From: Candidatus Lightella neohaematopini
Lineage (GTDB): Bacteria; Pseudomonadota; Gammaproteobacteria; Enterobacterales; Enterobacteriaceae
Length of the DNA stretch: 64,000 nt
NCBI GenBank assembly: GCA_025728475.1
Contig: JAOBJN010000002.1
Coordinates: 1-64,000 of the forward strand
Reading direction: 5' to 3'
Made by a program: the position numbers and the translations under genes. The notes below the pieces were generated by a model. The model searched no databases and was not told the DNA's origin. It saw only the letters and a program-made list of their open reading frames with translations. Shown here one piece after another: positions 29,925-42,868 of this stretch; position 1 is the stretch's first letter, and each line of letters begins with the position of its first letter.

Positions 29925-30569
29925 ATGATTAAAAATTTTATTTATTATGTATTACATAAATATTCATATACTATATTTTATTATAAATATCATTGGATTA
30001 TTTACTTAATATTTTTTATTATTATTTTTTTAGAAAATGGTATATTGATAACTACTTTTTTACCAGGAGATAGTTTATTATTATTAACTGGTACGCTAGC
30101 TTATAATAATATAATAAATTTATTTTTAGTATTAGTATTGTTGACTATAGCTGCTTGGTTAGGTAGTTGGATTAGTTTTCTACAAGGTAAATGGATAAAA
30201 AATAAAAAACTAATGAGTTATAAACTTTTATTTATACCAGAAAAATATCAAAAAAAAGCTTATAAAATACTTAATCAATATGGTTTATTAGCATTGCTAA
30301 TAGGTAGATTTATAGTATTTATTCGTACTATATTACCAATGATAATAGGATTATCTAATATAAAACATAACAAACTATTTCAATTTTTTAATTTCTTTAG
30401 TGCTTTTTGTTGGGTATCAACATTAATATTTGCTGGTTACTTATTAAATACTTTAATAATAAATATATCATTAAAGTACTTAATTATTTTACTAATAACC
30501 ATAATACCAATAATAATTTTTATTATTAGCCTTGTTATTATAGTTTTATTAATTTTAAAAAAAGAATAA
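29925..30569 (+). CDS. yqjA: DedA family membrane protein YqjA
   Basis: DedA proteins are inner-membrane proteins proposed to flip undecaprenyl phosphate or phospholipid, and are needed for envelope integrity and pH tolerance. The 214-residue protein (E. coli YqjA 220) has ENGILITTFLPGDSLLLLTG near residue 37 and GRFIVFIRTILPMIIGLS near 125. The two Arg and the Gly-Arg motif are kept. It follows alx after 42 bases, and its stop is 1 base from the end of rnpB. Confidence 0.92.
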   Translation: MIKNFIYYVLHKYSYTIFYYKYHWIIYLIFFIIIFLENGILITTFLPGDSLLLLTGTLAYNNIINLFLVLVLLTIAAWLGSWISFLQGKWIKNKKLMSYKLLFIPEKYQKKAYKILNQYGLLALLIGRFIVFIRTILPMIIGLSNIKHNKLFQFFNFFSAFCWVSTLIFAGYLLNTLIINISLKYLIILLITIIPIIIFIISLVIIVLLILKKE

Positions 30570-30570
30570 A

Positions 30571-30912
30571 TTGAGTTAGTTATAAGCCGGATTCTGTCAA
30601 TGGACAGTCATTAATCTAGATTATAATTCACATTATAATTCATAAGCGGTCTACCGTGGCTTGATATGGGTAATATCTTATGCCTAATTTGACCTTGCTC
30701 TAAATGGAGTTTGCATTGCTATAATTGTTACCAATCATACGGTGTGCTCTTACCAACACCATTTCACCCTTACTTTTTAAGTTGTAAAAAGCGGTATATT
30801 TTCTGTTGCACTATTCAAGATTCTCATCTTCCAGACGTTATCTGGCATTCTACCCTAAGAGTCCGGACTTTCCTCTATTTAATTGCAAATAGCGACTGTC
30901 TAACTAACTCAA
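30571..30912 (-). ncRNA. rnpB: RNase P RNA component
   Basis: The minus strand carries the catalytic RNA of RNase P, about 342 bases. The outer P1 helix is a perfect pairing of the 5' end (TTGAGTTAGTT) with the 3' end (AACTAACTCAA). The 5' part contains GAGGAAAGTCCGGACT, and the 3' part contains the universally conserved ACAGAATCCGGCTTAT. It sits between yqjA and rsmI, as in E. coli order. A 71-codon frame on the other strand here is spurious. Confidence 0.96.
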
Positions 30913-30931
30913 TATTATCATTTTAACATAA

Positions 30932-31783
30932 TTATTTATTTTTATTAAAATTAATAAAATTTTTATACAAAATATTTCTTTTTATTTTGAATATTGATTT
31001 AACTATAGATAGCGATACATTTAATGGTAATAGTTTTTTAAGTTTTATAAAAATTTCTAAAGCTTTTGTGTAATTTATATTTTTTGGTCCTGAATATCCT
31101 TGAATAATTAAAGTTATTTCTCCTTTTATATTCAGATTATTATTTTTTATATGGTGAATTAATTTATTTACAGGAGCTCCATAAATATTTTCCCATATCT
31201 TAGTTAATTCTTTTACTAATACTATATAACGATTATCGTTAAAAACTTGTGTTATATCTTCTAATAATTGTATTACTCTATGAGTAGATTCGTATACTAT
31301 AATAGTACGTGGTTCATATAATAGTGATTTTAATTGTTTTATTCTTTTTTTTCGTTTTGATGATAAAAATCCTTCATAACAAAACTTATTTGTTGGTAAT
31401 CCAGATGCTGATAATGCAGTAATAGCTGCACATGGTCCAGGTAATGGAATAACATTTATATTTAGTTTCTTACACTCGTATACTAACTTATATCCTGGAT
31501 CACTGATTAATGGAGTACCTGCATTAGATACAAGTGCCATAGTTTTATTTTTTTTTAGTATGGCAAGTAAATAGTTAATCTGTTTATATTCATTATATTG
31601 ATTTAATAAGTATAAGTGACGTTTTTTAATAGAAAAATGATTTAATAAAAAATAAGTATGTTTAATATTTTCAGCAATAATACAATCAACATTACTTAAT
31701 ATATGAATAGCTCTATTAGTTATATCTAGTAAGTTACCTATTGGAGTTGGTACTATATATAAAATTGATTTATTATTATTCAT
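30932..31783 (-). CDS. rsmI: 16S rRNA (cytidine1402-2'-O)-methyltransferase
   Basis: RsmI methylates the ribose of C1402 in the decoding centre. The 283-residue protein (E. coli 286) begins with ILYIVPTPIGNLLDIT. It has SNAGTPLISDPGYKLV near 86 and PGPCAAITALSASGLPTNKF near 115, all typical of the family. It is divergent from mnmG across 162 AT-rich bases. Confidence 0.95.
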   Translation of the reverse strand: MNNNKSILYIVPTPIGNLLDITNRAIHILSNVDCIIAENIKHTYFLLNHFSIKKRHLYLLNQYNEYKQINYLLAILKKNKTMALVSNAGTPLISDPGYKLVYECKKLNINVIPLPGPCAAITALSASGLPTNKFCYEGFLSSKRKKRIKQLKSLLYEPRTIIVYESTHRVIQLLEDITQVFNDNRYIVLVKELTKIWENIYGAPVNKLIHHIKNNNLNIKGEITLIIQGYSGPKNINYTKALEIFIKLKKLLPLNVSLSIVKSIFKIKRNILYKNFINFNKNK

Positions 31784-31945
31784 TTTATATTTTAATTTGA
31801 AAATTAATTATAATTTATATTATTTAATTATTAGTTTAGTATAAATTAATTGTATTATAATAATTTTTACTATATCTAGTAATTAATGTTATTATTAATT
31901 TATTATATATATATTGTCAAAATACAACCAATATTTTATTAAAGA

Positions 31946-33817
31946 ATGAAATACTTAAAATTTGATGTAATTGTAGTTGGTGGTGGTAACGCAGGAGTAG
32001 AAGCTGCATTAGTTGCGTCACGTCTATTATGTAAAACAATTTTATTAACTAATAATATAAATAAAATAGGATCATTATCATGTAATCCATCAATAGGTGG
32101 AGTAGGAAAAAGTCATTTAGTAAAGGAAATAGATGCTTTAGATGGAATTATGGCTAGGGCTGCAGATTTATCTGGTATTCAATTTAGAATTCTAAATCGT
32201 AGTAAAGGACCTGCTGTTCAAGCTACTAGAGCTCAAGTAGATCGTAGTTTATATAAGAAAGTAGTGATTAATACTCTAAAAAGACAAAACCACTTAGTTA
32301 TATCACAACAAACTGTAAAAAAATTAATTATTAAAAATAATAATATTATTGGTGTACGTACTGATTTAGATAATATATATGCCAAAACAGTAATATTAGC
32401 ACTTGGTACTTTTTTAAATGGCATAATCCATATTGGAAATTATAATTATAGTGCAGGTCGATATAATGAACAGATAGACAATAGTTTTGCACAATATTTA
32501 CGTAATGTGTTACCTTATGCTGGTAGATTAAAAACTGGTACTCCTCCTAGAATTACATTAGATAGTATAAATTTTAATAATTTAACTGCGCAGTATAGTG
32601 ATAATCCATTACCTATATTTTCTTATATTGGTAATGTTAAACAACACCCTAAACAATTACCATGTTATTGTACTTACACTAATATAAATACTAAAAATAT
32701 TATTTTAAATAATTTACATCATAGTCCAATTTATAATGGTAATATTAATGGTATTGGTCCTAGGTATTGTCCATCTATTGAAGATAAAATAGTAAGATTT
32801 AAAGATAAAGATATACATCATATATTTTTAGAACCAGAAGGATTAAATAGTAAAGAAGTATATCCTAACGGTATATCTACTAGTTTACCAATTAATATAC
32901 AAATTCAATTAATTCGTTCTATTAATGGATTGGAAAATGCTAATATTACTAGACCTGGATATGCTGTTGAATATGATTTTTTTGATTCTAGAAATTTAAA
33001 ACTTACATTAGAAAGTAAATTTATTTCTGGTTTATTTATTGCTGGACAAATTAATGGTACTACTGGTTATGAAGAAGCTGCCGCACAAGGTTTGATTGCT
33101 GGATTAAATGCTGCTAGATTTGCTAAAGATTTAGATAGCTGGTTTCCAGAAAGATATCAGGCATATATTGGTGTATTATTAAGCGATTTATGTTTTCTTG
33201 GTACTAAAGAACCATACCGTATGTTAACAGCTAGAGCTGAGTATCGTCTTTCTTTAAGGGAAGATAATGCTGATATTCGTCTAACAGAAATAGGGAGAAA
33301 ATTAGGTATAGTGACAAATAAACGCTGGCAACAATTTTGTAATAAAGTAGAAAATATAGAAATTACCCGTCAAAAATTACGTAACATAAATATAGTTCCT
33401 AATAGTTTTTTAGCAAAAGATTTTAATAAAATACTGTTACAACCAATATCTAATACAACAAATGTAGAAGAAATTTTACGTAGATCTGAAATTAATTGTG
33501 ATAAGTTATTAGAATTAAAATTTTTTAAATCTATGTTATTGGATAAAGAAATTATTAGACAAATAGAAATACAAGTTAAATATCAAGGTTATATTAACAA
33601 ACAAAAATTATTAATAAATCAACAGACTAAATACAATAATATATTAATACCGAAAGATATCAATTTTAGTTGCATACATGGTTTATCTACTGAAGTAATT
33701 AATAAATTAAATTTTTATAAACCTAAATCTATTAGAGAAGCATTATTAATTTCTGGAGTTACTCATACAGCAATTACTATATTAATAATTTGGTTAAGAA
33801 AATTAAAAAAAATATAA
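31946..33817 (+). CDS. mnmG: tRNA uridine 5-carboxymethylaminomethyl modification enzyme
   Basis: MnmG (GidA) works with MnmE to modify U34 of several tRNAs. The 623-residue protein (E. coli 629) has the FAD-binding [10 protein letters not shown] at 12-21. [11 protein letters not shown] and [14 protein letters not shown] also match the family. It precedes the atp operon, as in most gammaproteobacteria, but mioC, rsmG and atpI are missing. In many relatives oriC lies just upstream. No DnaA box is obvious here. Confidence 0.96.
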   Translation: MKYLKFDVIVVGGGNAGVEAALVASRLLCKTILLTNNINKIGSLSCNPSIGGVGKSHLVKEIDALDGIMARAADLSGIQFRILNRSKGPAVQATRAQVDRSLYKKVVINTLKRQNHLVISQQTVKKLIIKNNNIIGVRTDLDNIYAKTVILALGTFLNGIIHIGNYNYSAGRYNEQIDNSFAQYLRNVLPYAGRLKTGTPPRITLDSINFNNLTAQYSDNPLPIFSYIGNVKQHPKQLPCYCTYTNINTKNIILNNLHHSPIYNGNINGIGPRYCPSIEDKIVRFKDKDIHHIFLEPEGLNSKEVYPNGISTSLPINIQIQLIRSINGLENANITRPGYAVEYDFFDSRNLKLTLESKFISGLFIAGQINGTTGYEEAAAQGLIAGLNAARFAKDLDSWFPERYQAYIGVLLSDLCFLGTKEPYRMLTARAEYRLSLREDNADIRLTEIGRKLGIVTNKRWQQFCNKVENIEITRQKLRNINIVPNSFLAKDFNKILLQPISNTTNVEEILRRSEINCDKLLELKFFKSMLLDKEIIRQIEIQVKYQGYINKQKLLINQQTKYNNILIPKDINFSCIHGLSTEVINKLNFYKPKSIREALLISGVTHTAITILIIWLRKLKKI

Positions 33818-33945
33818 ATATATAATACTTTTGTATATTAGTTTATTATATAATAAGTAATGTTTAATATTTAGGATATTTATTAATGTTAAAATATTAA
33901 TTTAATATAATTTATGTTTTTATATTTTATATAAAGATAAAATAG

Positions 33946-35038
<1,093 letters not shown>

Positions 35039-35076
35039 CAACTATTGTATATTATTATTTTAAAGGAGTGATAGTC

Positions 35077-35556
35077 TTGAATATTAATGCTACTATAATA
35101 GGACAAACCGTGGCATTTGTTATTTTTGTTATATTTTGCATGAAATATATATGGCCACCGTTAATAAATATTATTGAAACTAGACAAAAAGAAATTAATG
35201 ATGGTTTAGATTTTGCTAAACAAGCTAAATTAGAAGTTGTTAAATCAAAACAAATAGCAGCAGATACTATACTAAATGCTAGATTAGAAGCTGAAAATAT
35301 CATTAAATTAGCTCATAAACATGAGGAAAAAATTATTAATGATGCTAAAATACTAGCTGATAAAGAATATAAATATATTATCTCACAAGCAAATATTGAA
35401 ATTAATAATAATTATAATCAAGTAAAACAATTACTTTACGAACAAATTAATTCTTTAATATTAACTAGCACAAAAAAGGTAATTAGTCATTACATTAATG
35501 ATTGTGAAATTAACGATGCAATAATTAATGAAATAATAAATAAAATAAAATTATAA
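35077..35556 (+). CDS. atpF: ATP synthase Fo subunit b
   Basis: Subunit b is the peripheral stalk: one membrane helix, then a long charged coiled coil. I place the start at the TTG at 35077. It gives [10 protein letters not shown], the match of E. coli MNLNATILGQ, and stands eight bases after AAAGGAG. The upstream GTG at 35068 overlaps that site and cannot be the start. The product is 159 residues (E. coli 156). A rare TTG start on a strong ribosome-binding site may tune its level relative to atpE. Confidence 0.93.
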   Translation: MNINATIIGQTVAFVIFVIFCMKYIWPPLINIIETRQKEINDGLDFAKQAKLEVVKSKQIAADTILNARLEAENIIKLAHKHEEKIINDAKILADKEYKYIISQANIEINNNYNQVKQLLYEQINSLILTSTKKVISHYINDCEINDAIINEIINKIKL

Positions 35557-35560
35557 ATAT

Positions 35561-36115
35561 ATGAAAAGTAAAAATCAATATCATTGTCTAATAGCTAGAA
35601 AATATGCACAAGTAATTATTGATATAGCAATAGAGAATAACATGATGTCTTATTGGCAAAATATATTAGAATTTTTAGTAGAATTAGCTAATACTGATTC
35701 AATATATAAAGTAATTACTCATCCAATTTTATGTAATCAGATAATTGATATTATAATAAATGTATGTACTAATATATTTAACTCAAAGAGTAAATCATTC
35801 TTACTTTTAATAACTAAAAATAAACAATTTAATATCTTACCCAGTATATTATTTTATTTTAAATATTTAAAAAATAAAAATTTAAAATCAATTGTTGTTG
35901 ATATTACTTCTATTAAAAAACTTAGTATACAACAAAAAGATAATCTCATTAACAAGATATTATCTATATTACCTGACAAAACATATAAAATTAGATTAAA
36001 TAATATTATTAATTCTAATATTATTGGTGGAATTATTTTACGTATTAATAATACTATTTTTGATGGTAGTATATTAAATCATTTAAATCAATTAAAACAT
36101 TTTTTAAAAAATTAA
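35561..36115 (+). CDS. atpH: ATP synthase F1 subunit delta
   Basis: Delta links the peripheral stalk to the top of F1. The 184-residue protein (E. coli 177) is among the more diverged subunits. It keeps the ARKYAQVIIDIAIENN start, the helical N-terminal domain, and the C-terminal IIGGIILRINNTIFDGS segment. It lies four bases after atpF. Confidence 0.92.
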   Translation: MKSKNQYHCLIARKYAQVIIDIAIENNMMSYWQNILEFLVELANTDSIYKVITHPILCNQIIDIIINVCTNIFNSKSKSFLLLITKNKQFNILPSILFYFKYLKNKNLKSIVVDITSIKKLSIQQKDNLINKILSILPDKTYKIRLNNIINSNIIGGIILRINNTIFDGSILNHLNQLKHFLKN

Positions 36116-36124
36116 GGATTAAAA

Positions 36125-37666
36125 ATGCATTTTAATAATATGGAAATAAGTACATTAATAAGACAACGTATTGATCAATTTAATTTAAATATAAATACAT
36201 ATGATGAAGGAATTATTATATATGTTGCTGATGGTATTATTCGTATTTATGGACTTGATCATGTAATGTTAAATGAAGTAGTTATTTTATCTAATGGTAG
36301 TTCTGCTATTGTGTTAAATTTAGAAAGGGAATTTGTTAGTGCTGTTGTAATGGGTTCTTATTTAGATATTTCAGAAGGTATGAAAGTTAAAACAACAGGT
36401 AAAGTTATACAGGTACCTGTAGGTAGAAAATTATTAGGTAGAGTTATTAATGCGCTAGGTGTGCCAATAGACAATTCTGGTAAATTAGAATATGAATATT
36501 TTAGTAATGTAGAATCTCCTGCTCCTGGAGTAATTGACCGTGTATCTGTAAGTGAACCAATGCTTACTGGGTATAAAGCTATTGATGCTATGATTCCTAT
36601 TGGTCAAGGACAAAGAGAACTAATTATCGGTGATAGACAAACTGGTAAAACTACTTTAGCTATTGATAGTATTATTAATCAAAAAAATAGCGGTATTAAA
36701 TGTATATATGTAGCTATTGGGCAAAAAGCTTCTACTGTAGTAAATACAGTAAATATATTAAAAAAATATCATGTATTAGATAATACTATTGTTGTAGTTG
36801 CTAATGCATCAGAACCAGCAATATTACAATATTTAGCTCCATATACTGGCTGTACTATGGGTGAATATTTTCGTAATATTGGTGAAAATGCATTAATTGT
36901 ATATGATGATCTATCAAAACAAGCTATTGCTTATCGTCAAATTTCATTATTATTGAGAAGACCACCTGGTCGTGAAGCTTATCCTGGAGATATATTCTAT
37001 TTACATGCTCGTTTATTAGAAAGAGCTGCACGTGTAAGTACTGATTATGTAGAAACATATACTAATGGTAAAGTTAAAAACAAAACAGGTTCTCTTACTG
37101 CATTACCAATTATTGAAACCCAAGTAGGTGATGTATCATCATTTATTCCGACTAATTTAATTTCTATTACTGATGGTCAAATATTTTTAGAATCTAATTT
37201 ATTTAATGCTGGAATTAGACCTGCTATAAATCCAGGAATTTCTGTTTCTAGAGTTGGTGGTGCTGCTCAAACTAATATAATAAAATTTTTATCAAAAGGA
37301 ATAAGAAATAAATTAGCACAATATCGTGAACTTATAGCATTTTCTCAATTTTCTTCAGACTTAGATAGTAGTACTAGAGCGCAGATAAAAGAAGGACAAA
37401 ATATTACTGAGTTATTAAAACAATCACAATATAATCCATACTCTACAGCTCAACAAGCTATTATATTATTTTTAGTAGAATATAAGTATTTAGATGATGT
37501 CATAGTAAAAAATATATCTAATTTTGAACATAAATTATTAGCTTATTTTAATAATTATCATTATGATTTTATGGAACATATTAATACTAATTTAGTATAT
37601 AATGATAATATAAAAAATAAATTACATGATATTATAAGTAATTTTAAAAGTAATTATTATAAATAA
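36125..37666 (+). CDS. atpA: ATP synthase F1 subunit alpha
   Basis: Alpha is the non-catalytic nucleotide-binding subunit. The 513-residue protein has exactly the E. coli length. The P-loop GDRQTGKT is at 169-176, and the arginine finger lies in the [18 protein letters not shown] segment. AAGGA lies before the ATG. Confidence 0.98.
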   Translation: MHFNNMEISTLIRQRIDQFNLNINTYDEGIIIYVADGIIRIYGLDHVMLNEVVILSNGSSAIVLNLEREFVSAVVMGSYLDISEGMKVKTTGKVIQVPVGRKLLGRVINALGVPIDNSGKLEYEYFSNVESPAPGVIDRVSVSEPMLTGYKAIDAMIPIGQGQRELIIGDRQTGKTTLAIDSIINQKNSGIKCIYVAIGQKASTVVNTVNILKKYHVLDNTIVVVANASEPAILQYLAPYTGCTMGEYFRNIGENALIVYDDLSKQAIAYRQISLLLRRPPGREAYPGDIFYLHARLLERAARVSTDYVETYTNGKVKNKTGSLTALPIIETQVGDVSSFIPTNLISITDGQIFLESNLFNAGIRPAINPGISVSRVGGAAQTNIIKFLSKGIRNKLAQYRELIAFSQFSSDLDSSTRAQIKEGQNITELLKQSQYNPYSTAQQAIILFLVEYKYLDDVIVKNISNFEHKLLAYFNNYHYDFMEHINTNLVYNDNIKNKLHDIISNFKSNYYK

Positions 37667-37681
37667 TTTAACTAAATTAAT

Positions 37682-38545
37682 ATGTTTAATATTAAAGAAA
37701 TTAAAAATAAAATAAATAGTATTAAAAATACTAAAAAAATTACCAGTGCTATGGAAATGATAGCATTTACTAAAATGAATAAAGTTAAAATAAAGATATT
37801 ATTTGCTAACAAATATTTAACTAATGTAAAAAATATTATAAATAATTTATTATCTAGTAATTTAGATTATAAACCAAAAATAATGAGTAATTATAATTAT
37901 AATAAAATTATCTATTTAATTATTTCTACAGAAAAAGGATTAGTTGGTACATTAAATATCAATCTTTTTAGGAAAGTATTAATTAATATTAATAAGCATA
38001 TTAAGTTAGGAAAAGATGTTAAATTAATATTAATTGGTGCTAAAGCTATAAATTTTTTTTCTAATTTTAATATAAATATTTTAGCTAAAATAAATAATTT
38101 AAATAATAATTTATTGCCTGAAGAATTTAGAATAATAAAGATTAATCAAGTAGTAAAAAATATAATATCATTATATAATAGTAATATAATAGATGCTTGT
38201 TATTTAGCAAGTAATAAGTTTACTAATGTTTTAAATCAAGTACCAGAAATAATTAGAATTATTCCATTTATCGGAAATAATAAAACAAGAATAGGTAATT
38301 GTTATATATATGAGTCAGATATTGTTAATATTTTAGATAAATTAATATACTGTTATATTGAATCAAGTATATATTTAGGATTATTAAATAATTTAACAAG
38401 TGAACAAGCATCTCGTATGGTAACTATGCAGTTAGCTAAAAATAATTGTGATAATTTAACTAAAGAACTTGAATTAATTTATAATCAAACTAGGCAAAAT
38501 AATATTACACAAGAATTAAATGAAATTATATCTGGTAATATTTAA
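37682..38545 (+). CDS. atpG: ATP synthase F1 subunit gamma
   Basis: Gamma is the rotor shaft of F1. The 287-residue protein equals E. coli AtpG in length. It has the N-terminal helix with KKITSAMEMIA and the C-terminal helix ASRMVTMQLAKNNCDNL, which cross in the F1 core. The middle part has diverged. It lies 15 bases after atpA. Confidence 0.95.
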   Translation: MFNIKEIKNKINSIKNTKKITSAMEMIAFTKMNKVKIKILFANKYLTNVKNIINNLLSSNLDYKPKIMSNYNYNKIIYLIISTEKGLVGTLNINLFRKVLININKHIKLGKDVKLILIGAKAINFFSNFNINILAKINNLNNNLLPEEFRIIKINQVVKNIISLYNSNIIDACYLASNKFTNVLNQVPEIIRIIPFIGNNKTRIGNCYIYESDIVNILDKLIYCYIESSIYLGLLNNLTSEQASRMVTMQLAKNNCDNLTKELELIYNQTRQNNITQELNEIISGNI

Positions 38546-38563
38546 TTAGGTAAAAGGGTATAG

Positions 38564-39940
<1,377 letters not shown>

Positions 39941-39954
39941 GACATAGTAATTTT

Positions 39955-40395
39955 ATGTATACTAGTTTTCAACTTACTATTATTAGTATAGAAAATTTGA
40001 TATTTTCCGATATGGTATATAAGATTATAATTAATAGTATTGATGGAGAACTAACTATTTTAGCTAGACATGCTCCGTTAATTACAATCACTAAACCTGG
40101 AATAATTTATATTGATAGTAATAAATTTAATAATAAATGTATATATTTACCTGAAAGTATACTAGAAGTTCAATCAAATAATGTATCAATTATTGCTGAT
40201 TCGATAATTAATAATGTTAATAATTTAAATGAAAAGGAAATTATTAAAAATAAAATTAAGATAGAATCTTTATTAAAAAAACGTACTAATATAAACCAAC
40301 AAATAAAATTATCTTTAGAATTAGCTAAAACCTTGGCTAAGTTACAAGCAATTAAAGCTAGTAAGTTATTTAAATTAAATAACAAAACATATTAA
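39955..40395 (+). CDS. atpC: ATP synthase F1 subunit epsilon
   Basis: Epsilon joins rotor and c-ring and can inhibit ATP hydrolysis. The 146-residue protein (E. coli 139) has the N-terminal beta-sandwich with HAPLITITKPGIIYI and ESILEVQSNNVSIIADS. The C-terminal two-helix arm is present, so inhibition may be kept. It ends the atp operon. tRNA-Thr starts five bases after its stop, so it may be read from the same transcript. Confidence 0.93.
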   Translation: MYTSFQLTIISIENLIFSDMVYKIIINSIDGELTILARHAPLITITKPGIIYIDSNKFNNKCIYLPESILEVQSNNVSIIADSIINNVNNLNEKEIIKNKIKIESLLKKRTNINQQIKLSLELAKTLAKLQAIKASKLFKLNNKTY

Positions 40396-40400
40396 ATTTT

Positions 40401-40476
40401 GCCGATATAGCTTAAAATTTGGAAAAGCAGTGTATTCGTAATACAAAAGTTATAGGTTCGAATCCTATTGTCGGTA
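40401..40476 (+). tRNA. thrW: tRNA-Thr (CGT anticodon)
   Basis: The acceptor strands GCCGATA and TGTCGGT pair with two G-T wobbles. The anticodon loop TTCGTAA gives CGT, which reads ACG. The T arm ATAGG-TTCGAAT-CCTAT is perfect. The body matches E. coli thrW, and its placement near gpt is also as in E. coli. The D loop is AT-rich. CCA is not encoded. Confidence 0.93.
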
Positions 40477-40478
40477 TT

Positions 40479-40940
40479 TTATTTTTTTATTGGCGGAATA
40501 AAAGTTATTCCGGTATCCCATGGTTGTTCTATCCATGTATTTTGCGGTACGTCTATAATATATTTATCAACAAAACTACGTCCTAATGGTTTTGCAAAAA
40601 TAGTTACTAAATATGCTTTATAATATATTTTTTTTATAAGTTTTGCAGTATTACCAGTATCTGTTAAATCATCTACAATAATAAATCCTTCACCGTTATC
40701 ATGATTATGATATGTATATTTGATTATATTAGTATTATGTTGATAACCATAATAATAACTAGCTACACAAAATGTATCAACATAACGAATGTCTAGTTCT
40801 CTTGCTAGTAAAGCACTAGGCACTAAACCACCACGACTAATAGCAATAATACCTTTCCACTTAGTGGATAAAAGACTCTTAGCAGCTATTCTAGTATACA
40901 TTTGTAACATATCCCAAGTAACAACATATTTTTCTTTCAT
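40479..40940 (-). CDS. gpt: Xanthine-guanine phosphoribosyltransferase
   Basis: Gpt salvages guanine and xanthine to their nucleotides. I start at 40940 ([12 protein letters not shown]), which matches the E. coli N-terminus and gives 153 residues (E. coli 152). A longer frame begins at 40961. The PRPP-binding motif [14 protein letters not shown] is near residue 84. It lies three bases from the end of tRNA-Thr and converges on it. Confidence 0.95.
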   Translation of the reverse strand: MKEKYVVTWDMLQMYTRIAAKSLLSTKWKGIIAISRGGLVPSALLARELDIRYVDTFCVASYYYGYQHNTNIIKYTYHNHDNGEGFIIVDDLTDTGNTAKLIKKIYYKAYLVTIFAKPLGRSFVDKYIIDVPQNTWIEQPWDTGITFIPPIKK

Positions 40941-40972
40941 AATAAGAAATAGCTTAAACAAAATTATTATAA

Positions 40973-41549
40973 TTATAATTCATTTTCTATAATTTGTACT
41001 AAAACATGAATTATTTTTATATGCATTTCTTGAATACGATCAGCATAACCGTTATGAGGAACTGATATTATTATATCAGCAATATTACTAACTAAATTAT
41101 TTATTCTACCAGTAAGTAATATGATCTTCATATCTTTACTTTTTGCAACATGCATTGCATTAATAATATTTATTGAATTACCTGACGTAGATAAACAAAA
41201 TAAAATATCATTTTTATTGCCTACTGCTTGTATATAACGTGAAAATACTTGATGATAACCAAAATCATTACCAACACAAGATAAATAACTAGGATCAGAA
41301 ATAACTATTACTGGGCAATCCTAATCTATTTTTTCTATAACGACCAACTAATTCTCCAGCAAAGTGCATAGCATCACAATGAGATCCACCATTACCACAA
41401 GATAATACTTTATTTCCATTTTTAAAAGCACTAACTATCATAGTTGCTGCAGATTCTATTAAATTTAAACAACTTTTATCTTTGATAAAGTTTTTAGTAA
41501 TTTCTATTGATTTGTTAAATTCATCTGTAATTAAATTATTGTATTTCAT
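40973..41549 (-). pseudogene. gmhA: Sedoheptulose-7-phosphate isomerase GmhA, single frameshift
   Basis: GmhA makes the heptose phosphate that feeds HldE. The N-terminal 77 or so residues (41549 down to about 41320) and the rest (about 41315 to 40973) both match E. coli GmhA closely but lie in two frames. The shift falls at a run of three G (plus strand 41313-41315), one base too many compared with the expected [10 protein letters not shown] reading. Conserved parts on both sides are intact, including CGNGGSHCDAMHFAGE, STSGNS and GYADRIQE, and so is the normal stop. This is either a very young pseudogene or a sequencing error. Confidence 0.85.
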
Positions 41550-41578
41550 ATTTTTATGAATTTTTAGATAAAAATTTT

Positions 41579-42283
41579 TTATTTATTTCTCCACAAACAA
41601 TAACCATTTTTTTGTATTAAATCTAATTTTTGTTCATGTAAAATTTGTTCTTCTTTATTAGCACATAGTATTTTTAACTTTTTATTATTTATTTGATGTG
41701 GTTTATGTATTTCATCTTTATTTTCAAAATTAAAATGTATAGTATTTTGACTACTAGTCATACGTAAAAAAATATTAGCTAATATTTTTGCATCTAACAA
41801 AGCACCATGTAATATTCTAATATTTTTACTTACACAATATCTATCACATAATGCATCAATACTATTTTTTTTACCAGGAAACAAGGTACGAGCAATTTTT
41901 AAACTATCAACAATATTACAAATACTGTTAATATTTTTAATACTATGATTTATCATATTTAATTCATAATTAATAAAACTAACATCAAAATTAGCATTAT
42001 GTATAATTAAATCACTATTTTGAATAAATGATATTAATTGATCTGCTACCTCTAAAAATTTAGGCTTATCAATTAGTTTACTAATATTAATACCGTGTAT
42101 AGAAAAAGCCTCTTGATCTATAGATCTACATGGATTTAAATAAACATGAAAATATTTATTCGTAATGTGTCTATTTATAACTTTAACAGCACCAATTTCA
42201 ATAATTTTATGTCCATAATAAAAATTACTTCCTATTTTATTAATGCCAGTAGTTTCAATATCTAAAAAAACTTGTTTAATCAT
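41579..42283 (-). CDS. dnaQ: DNA polymerase III epsilon subunit (proofreading exonuclease)
   Basis: Epsilon is the 3'-5' proofreading exonuclease of the replicase. The start at 42283 (MIKQVFLDIETTG) fits the family, giving 234 residues (E. coli 243). A longer frame from 42364 would overlap rnhA and has no homology. Exo motifs are DIETTG at 8-13, HNANFD near 93 and HGALLDA near 157. The C-terminal part that binds DnaE is present (LDLIQKNGYCLWR). It is divergent from rnhA, as in E. coli. Confidence 0.95.
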   Translation of the reverse strand: MIKQVFLDIETTGINKIGSNFYYGHKIIEIGAVKVINRHITNKYFHVYLNPCRSIDQEAFSIHGINISKLIDKPKFLEVADQLISFIQNSDLIIHNANFDVSFINYELNMINHSIKNINSICNIVDSLKIARTLFPGKKNSIDALCDRYCVSKNIRILHGALLDAKILANIFLRMTSSQNTIHFNFENKDEIHKPHQINNKKLKILCANKEEQILHEQKLDLIQKNGYCLWRNK

Positions 42284-42358
42284 ATCTTTAATATATATAA
42301 TATTCCATATTAATTTACTAGAATTAAGTTTAATGTTTATATTAAATTTTTTTATAAA

Positions 42359-42868
42359 ATGCAAGAATATATTAATATTTTTACTGACGGATCATGTATT
42401 AATAATCCTGGCAAAGGTGGATATGGAGTTATAATTAAATTAAAAAATAAAAGTATTATACTTAGTGGTGGTTACAGATTAACAACTAATAATCGTATGG
42501 AATTAATTGGTATTATTATGTCATTAAAATCAGTGTTACACTTAACCAATAATAATATTACAGTATATACTGATAGTATTTATGTACAGCAAGGTATAAC
42601 AAAATGGATTCATATATGGAAAACCAATAATTGGTATAATAGTAAAAATAAAATTATAAAAAATATTGATCTTTGGCAAAAATTATTTTTTTTACAATCT
42701 AATTGTTTAGTAAAATGGGTTTGGATTAAAGGACATAGTGTTTGTAGCGAAAATAATTATTGTGATAAATTAGCTTATTATATGGCTAATTATAGATCAT
42801 ATTTAATAGATACTAATTACGAAAAAATATTTTATGTTAAAAATAATAGCAATACGTACTTTAATTGA
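42359..42868 (+). CDS. rnhA: Ribonuclease HI
   Basis: RNase HI degrades RNA in RNA-DNA hybrids. The 169-residue protein has the four catalytic acids Asp10 (FTDGS), Glu48 (RMEL), Asp72 (YTDS) and Asp136 (CDKL). It is about 14 residues longer than E. coli RnhA (155). Its 3' end overlaps the start of gloB by 35 bases. rnhB, which lies next to dnaE in E. coli, is missing from that position here. Confidence 0.95.
   Translation: MQEYINIFTDGSCINNPGKGGYGVIIKLKNKSIILSGGYRLTTNNRMELIGIIMSLKSVLHLTNNNITVYTDSIYVQQGITKWIHIWKTNNWYNSKNKIIKNIDLWQKLFFLQSNCLVKWVWIKGHSVCSENNYCDKLAYYMANYRSYLIDTNYEKIFYVKNNSNTYFN

Noticed and set aside
30711..30926. 71-codon open frame on the plus strand
   Set aside because: It lies wholly within rnpB on the opposite strand and reflects the conserved RNA sequence.
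31784..31945. Possible oriC upstream of mnmG
   Set aside because: The position is typical for gammaproteobacteria, but I see no DnaA boxes (TTATCCACA-like) and no clustered 13-mers beyond general AT-richness. A GC-skew plot would be needed.
42284..42364. Longer dnaQ start at 42364
   Set aside because: The extra 27 residues have no family match and would overlap the start of rnhA. The ATG at 42283 fits the known N-terminus.
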